Shown: piece by piece, positions 59,326 to 64,000 of the stretch
Numbering within the stretch: position 1 is the first letter of the stretch
How the letters are laid out: each line of letters opens with the position of its first letter
DNA from: Arthrobacter sp. ISL-95
GTDB taxonomy: Bacteria > Actinomycetota > Actinomycetes > Actinomycetales > Micrococcaceae
Reading direction: 5' to 3'
Length of the DNA: 64,000 nt
NCBI RefSeq assembly: GCF_018613695.1
Contig: NZ_JAGGPR010000003.1
Location: forward strand, 582,372 to 646,371
Program-made: the position numbers and the translations under genes
The notes under the pieces: model-generated
The model's database searches: none
What the model saw: only the letters and a program-made list of their open reading frames with translations
Told to the model about the DNA's origin: nothing

Positions 59326-59566
59326 CTCCAGCTGTTGAAACAGCCATGAATACTGTACCCCAAGGTCAAGGCCACTGTAGAACTCAAGGTGACGTGCGCC
59401 GTCGTCACCTTCTTTGGAAGAAAGTTCGACGGCGACGCGCGGCCGGCAGCGGCGTGTCGCGGCGAGTGCGGCGGCAAAGTGGGTGGTGGCCGTACGCCCC
59501 CAACAACGCCACCAGCCCGGGCAACCGTTACTCGACCCCACCAGAGCACAGGAGTACGGTGAACTC

Positions 59567-60226
59567 ATGAGCGAACAGCCAGGATCACGTGCGTACGGCG
59601 GAGCAAACAGGCACCACAAGCCCAAGCCCTTCGCGCCCATCGATTTCGAACCGTTCGCAGGTGGCGCCGACCCCGCGCGGGTCTCGGAGGCAGCCCACCT
59701 CGCGGCCCAGGCGCTGGTAAGACGCGGCCGCGACAGCGATGACCCCACGGTCACCAGCCGCCTGGTGAAGCTGGCTGATGAACAGGGCCTCGAAGCCATC
59801 GCGGAGATGTGGGCAGAAAGTCCTGCACGTTCCCTGCCCGGCGCCCTCTGGAGGCTCTACGCACTCCGCGCCGCCACCATCCAGAATCCCGAACGGATCT
59901 CCGTCTACTTCAGGGCCGGTCGCGATACCGCGCAGGTTTCCAATGTGGTGGCAGGTGCAGCTGAGCCGCCGGGAGCCGACGAAATGAAGACCATGGCTGA
60001 TGCCATCTTGTCCGGCGCTTTCGACGGCGAGTTCGACGTCGCGCTGGAACGTTCCGCCGCTTTCTGCCGCGTGGTGGCGCTCGGCCAGGTGACCCTTGCG
60101 GACGGCGCAGAGCACAGCAATGAAGGCCATGCCAGCAAGCTCACGCGCAATTCGCACCAGCTGGTTAAGACCGCGGAAGACCTTGAGCACGCAGCCAACG
60201 CGTGGCGCCTGGGAGAGCTCGACTAG
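59567..60226 (+). CDS. Hypothetical protein, 219 residues
   Basis: Family not recognised. It starts SEQPGSRAYGGANRHHKPKP (basic, flexible) and continues as an all-helical domain with ARVSEAAHLAAQALVRRGRDSDD, EQGLEAIAEMWAESPARSLPGALWRLYALRAATI and DVALERSAAFCRVVALGQ. No membrane span or signal. The ATG at 59567 has AGGAG about 13 bases upstream and a GGTGA nearer. The reading frame has normal codon bias, so it is a genuine gene. The helical repeat-like region suggests a protein-binding or nucleic-acid-associated role, which is speculation. Confidence 0.75.
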   Translation: MSEQPGSRAYGGANRHHKPKPFAPIDFEPFAGGADPARVSEAAHLAAQALVRRGRDSDDPTVTSRLVKLADEQGLEAIAEMWAESPARSLPGALWRLYALRAATIQNPERISVYFRAGRDTAQVSNVVAGAAEPPGADEMKTMADAILSGAFDGEFDVALERSAAFCRVVALGQVTLADGAEHSNEGHASKLTRNSHQLVKTAEDLEHAANAWRLGELD

Positions 60227-60308
60227 CGGGCAAAAGGGCGAAACGTACCCACGTCGGGTCCGGCCTGTCAATGTTGACTTAGCCCGCCTGACGGTGAAAA
60301 CTAAAACT

Positions 60309-60397
60309 GGTGTCGAACCGCGAAACCCCCGGGCTTCAACATATAGCCGCTTCGAGCGGCCTACCGCCGAGAGGCGTATCCGGTTCGGCACCATTTT
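60309..60397 (+). ncRNA. Candidate structured small RNA
   Basis: The segment is closed by a 12-bp helix: GGTGTCGAACCG (60309-60320) with CGGTTCGGCACC (60381-60392), one G-T pair, followed by ATTTTTAT. Inside are hairpins GCCGCT/AGCGGC (60346-60360) and CGCC-GAGA-GGCG (60365-60376), the latter with a GNRA tetraloop. TTGACT (60274-60279) and AAAACT (60297-60302) with 17-base spacing place a transcription start at about 60309, exactly the first base of the helix. It lies between convergent protein genes and resembles no RNA family known to me. Confidence 0.45.
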
Positions 60398-60411
60398 TAT
60401 GCCCAAACGCA

Positions 60412-60449
60412 GTTTGCCCGGGCCCGCACTGAAGCGGACCCGGGCAAAC
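60412..60449 (-). terminator. Hairpin downstream of the lipoprotein gene
   Basis: GTTTGCCCGGG (60412-60422) and CCCGGGCAAAC (60439-60449) pair perfectly, with inner CCGC/GCGG, 10 bases after the lipoprotein stop. The T-run is weak. Confidence 0.6.
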
Positions 60450-60459
60450 ACGCTCACCA

Positions 60460-61197
60460 CTACTTCAATGTGACCGTGGTGTCAGCTGTTTCCTTCTTGT
60501 CGTGATCGAGGTCGCCGTTGGCACCCTGAGGCGTCATGGTCACCTTGATTTCGGTTTCCTTCCCGGCGGTGTAGGCGAAGTTCTCCGCGATGTTGAAGGA
60601 CTCACCGGGCTTCAGCACGAACGGGTCCTTCTCCTTCAGCTTGACGCCTGAGCTGGAAAGGCCGTGCTTCTTGTAGCCGTCGCTGCTGGAGTCCGACGGC
60701 ATCCCGCCGAGGTACTTCCAGTCCGGGTACTTTGCGTTGGGAGTGATCAGCGAGTGGCTCAGGGGGATCTCGGCTGATGAGGTGTTGGTGACCACGTAGT
60801 TCAGGTACACCACGGGGTCACCCTTCTTGAGCAGGTTTTCCTTGGTCTCCTTGTCCACGAACATGCTGTCCTTGGACGCAACATCGGTTGCCACTTGGTA
60901 GATGTCCACGCTGAAGCTGTCGCCCATGATGGTGCCCAGCTTGTCCCCGGCCTCGGAGATCGGCAGAGCCCAGGCAGCGGCCTTGTACGAGCCGGACGAA
61001 GTGCCGGCGCCCTCTGACGAGGTGGTGGCCAAGGCGGACGCCGAGGCTGACGGTGAAGCGGGCGCTGACGCCGAGGAGGACGACGACGGCTCGGAACCAC
61101 CCGGCGTCGGGCCCGCCGTTGCTCCGCCACAGGCGGTTAGGGCCAGCAGGCCGGCAGCGGCGATGCCGGAAATTTTCATGACATGGTTGAGTCGCAT
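60460..61197 (-). CDS. Secreted lipoprotein with DUF4352-like ligand/immunoglobulin-type domain
   Basis: 245 residues: a lipoprotein signal with lipobox LTAC (Cys23), a roughly 45-residue Ser/Ala/Pro-rich linker, then a beta-rich domain (YLNYVVTNTSSAEIPLSHSLITP, FVLKPGESFNIAENFAYTAGKETEIKVTM). This is the pattern of actinobacterial DUF4352-type surface lipoproteins. No enzyme motif. It is divergent from the PhoU-like/PiT genes, so a link to phosphate stress is possible but unproven. Confidence 0.8.
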   Translation of the reverse strand: MRLNHVMKISGIAAAGLLALTACGGATAGPTPGGSEPSSSSSASAPASPSASASALATTSSEGAGTSSGSYKAAAWALPISEAGDKLGTIMGDSFSVDIYQVATDVASKDSMFVDKETKENLLKKGDPVVYLNYVVTNTSSAEIPLSHSLITPNAKYPDWKYLGGMPSDSSSDGYKKHGLSSSGVKLKEKDPFVLKPGESFNIAENFAYTAGKETEIKVTMTPQGANGDLDHDKKETADTTVTLK

Positions 61198-61390
61198 GGT
61201 TCCCCCATTGAGTGGATTTATTCGGTGCTTCTACAGTGTCGCACGGTTGCTGAGGCGCAGCGATGGGGAGAAGTGCCCGCCACACTCCCGGGCTTCGCGA
61301 CCGCCACCACTGGACCGGTAAAGTTGGGACCGAAACGGGCTGCGTCAAGTCAAACTGCCCGTGCCCATCCGTCCCCGGCCCGGAAGCGAA

Positions 61391-62008
61391 ATGAAGCTGC
61401 GCCTTTTTCCCCAGGAACCTGCCGGGCTCGTGCTGCTCGCGCAGATGGCCGGCGTCATTGTAGCCGCGACTGGAACGCTCTCCGAGATACTCGGAGCTCC
61501 GGCCAGTGAACACCAGCGCCTCGCTGAAGAGCTGCACGAGCACGAATCCAAATCCTTGGACCTGCATTTCGCGCTGCTGACGCATATGCGGACCAGCTTT
61601 GTGAACCCGCTCCCCCGCGAGGACATGTACACGCTTTCCCGCCACCTTAATGAGGCCATGGAGAAGCTCGACGCCGCCGGAGACCTCGTGGCGCTCTACA
61701 AACTGGATCGCCTCCCCAAACGCGCTGCAGACCAGTTGGAGATCATCAGCAGGCAGGCCGAGCTCACCGTGGACGCGATGCGGAAGCTCGAGGACCTGGA
61801 CGAGCTCGAGGACTACTGGATCGAAATCCTTCGGCTGGCCAAGCGTGCAGAACGCTCACACCGGATTTGGGTTGCCGAGATGCTCAAGGACATGAAGTCC
61901 ACGCAGTACGCAAGGCACCGGGACATCGCCAACCAGCTGGTTGAAGTTACCAAGGACATGCGGAAGGTCGCCACCCAGGTAGGCAGCATCATCGTCAAGG
62001 AATCATGA
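61391..62008 (+). CDS. PhoU-like DUF47 phosphate-transport regulator
   Basis: 205 residues, all alpha-helical DUF47 (PhoU_div): FALLTHMRTSFVNPLPREDMYTLSRHLNEAMEKLDAAGDLVALYKL with the conserved PxxRxD-like metal motif, and RLAKRAERSHRIWVAEML. GGAAGCGAA precedes ATG 61391. Such genes sit upstream of PiT transporters and control or assist them, as here with a one-base gap to the next start. Confidence 0.9.
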   Translation: MKLRLFPQEPAGLVLLAQMAGVIVAATGTLSEILGAPASEHQRLAEELHEHESKSLDLHFALLTHMRTSFVNPLPREDMYTLSRHLNEAMEKLDAAGDLVALYKLDRLPKRAADQLEIISRQAELTVDAMRKLEDLDELEDYWIEILRLAKRAERSHRIWVAEMLKDMKSTQYARHRDIANQLVEVTKDMRKVATQVGSIIVKES

Positions 62009-62009
62009 C

Positions 62010-63026
62010 GTGACCATCGCCTTCCTGGTCCTCGTAGTTGCTTTGGCCTCCGGGTTCGCGTTCCTCAACGGTTTCCGCGATGTCTCCAACGCCGTCGCAC
62101 TCTCAACGCGGACCCGCGCCCTCACGCCGTCCATTGCAGTGCTGCTCGCGGCCGTCTTCAACTTTGTCGGTGCCATGCTCAGTGGCACCTTCATCCTCGC
62201 CTTCACGCAGTCCTGGATCACCCTGCCCAGCGGGACCGGCGGCCTCACCATGCTGGCCTCCGCGCTCACCGCAGCCATCCTGTGGGGCATCTACGCGTGG
62301 TGGCGCGGCATCCCCTTGTCCTCCACAAACTCGCTGGTTGGCGGCCTGATCGGGGCCGGCACCGCGAGCGTCCTTGTGGGCGGAAATGCAGTGGACGGCA
62401 TAGACAACGTCTTGCTCACCCAGGTGGCACTGCCGTTGGTGCTGTCCCCCGTGATCGCGTTAGTGGCTGCGTACCTGCTGGTGTGGCCGGTGACGTGGGC
62501 AGCGCGATACTCGCAACCCAATGTGGTGAACCGCCGGTTCCGCCGGGCACAGGCCGTCTCCGCTGCCGCGGTGGCGTTCGGTCACGGGCTCCAGGATGGT
62601 CAGCGCACTGCCGCCGTGATGGTGTTGGCCATGGTTGCTGCCGGGTTATCCGGCGGCAGCGACGTGCCGCTCTGGATCCTGCTGCTCACTGCCATCATGC
62701 TCACTGCCGGCACCATGTTCGGCGGCTGGCGGATCTCCCACACCCTTGGTTACAAACTCATTCGGGTGGATCCGCTGCGCGGTTTCGTGGCGCAAACCTT
62801 GACGTCCGTGATGTTGTTCATCGGCGCAATCGGTTTTCACCTGCCGCTCTCAACCACCCATACGCTGACAGCGTCGGTGCTGGGTGCGGGCGTGAACCAG
62901 CGGTTCCACACTGTTAACAGGCGCCTGGTCCGGAGAATTCTGTTGTTCTGGGTGGCCACTCCGCTGATCACGGCCGCGGTGGCGTTCGTTCTGGAGCTGG
63001 CGTTCTCGCCGCTCGCGGATTTGTAG
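62010..63026 (+). CDS. pit: Low-affinity inorganic phosphate transporter, PiT family
   Basis: 338 residues, about ten spans. It has both PiT signatures: ASGFAFLNGFRDVSNAVALSTRTRALTP near the N-terminus (NGxxDxxN variant) and AVAFGHGLQDGQRTAAVM in the middle (GxxDxQ variant). GTG start one base after the DUF47 stop. It is a cation- or proton-coupled phosphate importer, working alongside the high-affinity Pst system encoded next. Confidence 0.92.
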   Translation: MTIAFLVLVVALASGFAFLNGFRDVSNAVALSTRTRALTPSIAVLLAAVFNFVGAMLSGTFILAFTQSWITLPSGTGGLTMLASALTAAILWGIYAWWRGIPLSSTNSLVGGLIGAGTASVLVGGNAVDGIDNVLLTQVALPLVLSPVIALVAAYLLVWPVTWAARYSQPNVVNRRFRRAQAVSAAAVAFGHGLQDGQRTAAVMVLAMVAAGLSGGSDVPLWILLLTAIMLTAGTMFGGWRISHTLGYKLIRVDPLRGFVAQTLTSVMLFIGAIGFHLPLSTTHTLTASVLGAGVNQRFHTVNRRLVRRILLFWVATPLITAAVAFVLELAFSPLADL

Positions 63027-63036
63027 ACCCAAGTAT

Positions 63037-63083
63037 GAAAAAACGACGGCGGCCGTACCCCCAAGGCGACGGCCGCCGTCGTT
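63037..63083 (-). terminator. Terminator between PiT and pstB genes
   Basis: AACGACGGCGGCCGT (63042-63056) pairs perfectly with 63069-63083. Read on the minus strand it ends in TTTTTT, so it terminates the pst operon; it may also stop the PiT transcript. Confidence 0.85.
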
Positions 63084-63123
63084 CTGTGCCGACTCCCCCT
63101 AGAAGCCGGAACCTGCAGAACCC

Positions 63124-63903
63124 TTATCCGAAGCGGCCGGAGACGTAGTCTTCCGTTGCCTTCTGGCCGGGGTTGTTGAAGATGCTGGTGGTGTCGGCGA
63201 ACTCAATCAGCTTGCCGGGCTTGCCGGTGCCGGCGATGTTGAAGAACGCGGTCTTGTCGGACACACGCGCGGCCTGCTGCATGTTGTGGGTCACGATCAC
63301 CACGGTGTACTGGTCCTTGAGCTCGTTGATGAGGTCCTCAACGGCCAGCGTGGAGATGGGGTCCAGGGCGGAGCAAGGCTCGTCCATGAGGATCACCTGG
63401 GGCTCCACGGCGATGGCGCGGGCGATGCAGAGGCGTTGCTGCTGGCCACCGGAAAGGCCGGAGCCGGGCTTGTCCAGGCGGTCCTTGACCTCGTTCCAGA
63501 GGTTTGCGCCCACCAGGGATTTCTCCACAAGAGCATCGGCTGCGCCCTTGGAGATCTTCTTGTTGTTCAGCTTCACGCCGGCCAGCACGTTGTCGCGGAT
63601 GGACATGGTGGGGAACGGGTTGGGCCGCTGGAAGACCATGCCCACCTGGGTGCGGACGGTTACGGGGTCCACGCCGGGGCCGTACAAGTTGTCGCCGTCC
63701 AGGAGGACCTCGCCTTCAACGCGGGCGCCGGGAAGGACCTCGTGCATCCTGTTCAGTGTGCGCAGGAAGGTGGACTTGCCGCAGCCGGACGGGCCGATGA
63801 AGGCCGTGACGGACTTGGCCTGGATGTTGATGTTGACGTCCTCGACGGCCAGGAAGTTGCCGTAGTAGACATTCAGGTCTTTGACGTCGATGCGCTTGGA
63901 CAT
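63124..63903 (-). CDS. pstB: Phosphate ABC transporter ATP-binding protein PstB
   Basis: 259 residues, standard length. Walker [10 protein letters not shown] (37-45), Q-loop in VFQRPNPFP, signature LSGGQQQR (150-157) and Walker [12 protein letters not shown] (171-181), with the PstB-specific [16 protein letters not shown] start. AAAGGA lies six bases before the ATG. Last gene of the pst operon, closed by the terminator at 63037-63083. Confidence 0.97.
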   Translation of the reverse strand: MSKRIDVKDLNVYYGNFLAVEDVNINIQAKSVTAFIGPSGCGKSTFLRTLNRMHEVLPGARVEGEVLLDGDNLYGPGVDPVTVRTQVGMVFQRPNPFPTMSIRDNVLAGVKLNNKKISKGAADALVEKSLVGANLWNEVKDRLDKPGSGLSGGQQQRLCIARAIAVEPQVILMDEPCSALDPISTLAVEDLINELKDQYTVVIVTHNMQQAARVSDKTAFFNIAGTGKPGKLIEFADTTSIFNNPGQKATEDYVSGRFG

Positions 63904-63952
63904 GGTGTTCCTTTGTTCCTTGGGGTGTGGAAGTTTGAAGGTGTCGCCGCAA

Positions 63953-64000
63953 TTAACCGGCGGCCGGCCCGGCTAGCGTCCCGTTTTGGGTGCGAACAGC
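63953..64000 (-). CDS. pstA: C-terminal end of the upstream pst gene, probably PstA
   Basis: The last 15 codons plus TAA of a minus-strand gene entering from the window edge ([15 protein letters not shown]). It is 49 bases upstream of pstB in the same direction. Assignment to the permease PstA rests only on the conserved pstSCAB order. Confidence 0.5.
   Translation of the reverse strand, partial: AVRTQNGTLAGPAAG

Noticed and set aside
60309..60392. tRNA or tmRNA fragment
   Set aside because: GGTTCG-like sequence is present, but there is no cloverleaf, anticodon arm or 3' CCA geometry; the 12-bp closing helix is too long for an acceptor stem.

Overview
The window is a chromosomal segment of a high-GC actinobacterium. 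Third-position G/C bias, frequent GTG/TTG starts, many ATGA stop/start overlaps and the gene content (StyA/StyA2B pair, GntP-type tetronate cluster, ureABCEFGD with a nickel permease, CUT1 sugar importer without its own ATPase) fit the Arthrobacter/Paenarthrobacter group. This assignment is inferred from content. No 16S gene is present. I see no insertion sequence, prophage, CRISPR array or replication origin.

Layout. 1-3.2 kb: an MFS transporter cut by the window edge, a double-domain Lrp/AsnC regulator, a VOC protein and a DUF1304 protein. 3.3-9.9 kb: a tetronate-type (erythronate/threonate) sugar-acid operon on the minus strand (kinase, dehydrogenase, GntP permease, class II aldolase). It faces an alpha/beta hydrolase and a FadR-type GntR regulator, and matching dyads precede both the operon and the regulator. 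10-11.1 kb: a self-inhibited Fic protein. 11.2-20.6 kb: an AraC regulator divergent from SDR, StyA, StyA2B, an FAD oxidase/desaturase-like enzyme, a cyclase-family amidohydrolase and a ThDP enzyme. Read together they suggest indole oxidation through isatin and isatinate to anthranilate. 20.7-31.2 kb: a plant-polysaccharide locus (LacI, GH43, PmoA, CUT1 importer, two PL1 pectate lyases, one fused to a full CE8 pectinesterase). 31.3-41.2 kb: zinc alcohol dehydrogenase, stress protein, dodecin, SDR, and an operon of three aldo/keto reductases with an epimerase and a lactonase. 41.5-44.2 kb: ECF sigma factor with a membrane partner, and a serine hydrolase. 44.2-50.5 kb: complete urease operon ending in a nickel importer. 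50.6-64 kb: flavin reductase behind a SoxR-like promoter, TetR/MFS pair, D-amino-acid PLP enzyme with LacI, GAF-ANTAR regulator, GH51 arabinofuranosidase, tRNA-Lys, lipoprotein, PiT phosphate system and the end of the pst operon.

The most interesting items are: (1) the putative indole-to-anthranilate cluster, whose upstream region carries two gapless copies of a 95-bp promoter block, one driving the SDR and the other driving a 49-codon ORF that fits exactly between the copies; (2) a free-standing candidate small RNA near 60.3 kb closed by a 12-bp stem; (3) two families of dispersed long hairpins at gene 3' ends; (4) a 19-bp-spacer SoxR/MerR-type promoter in front of a flavin reductase. All functions are read from the sequence and family knowledge. 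No database search was run.
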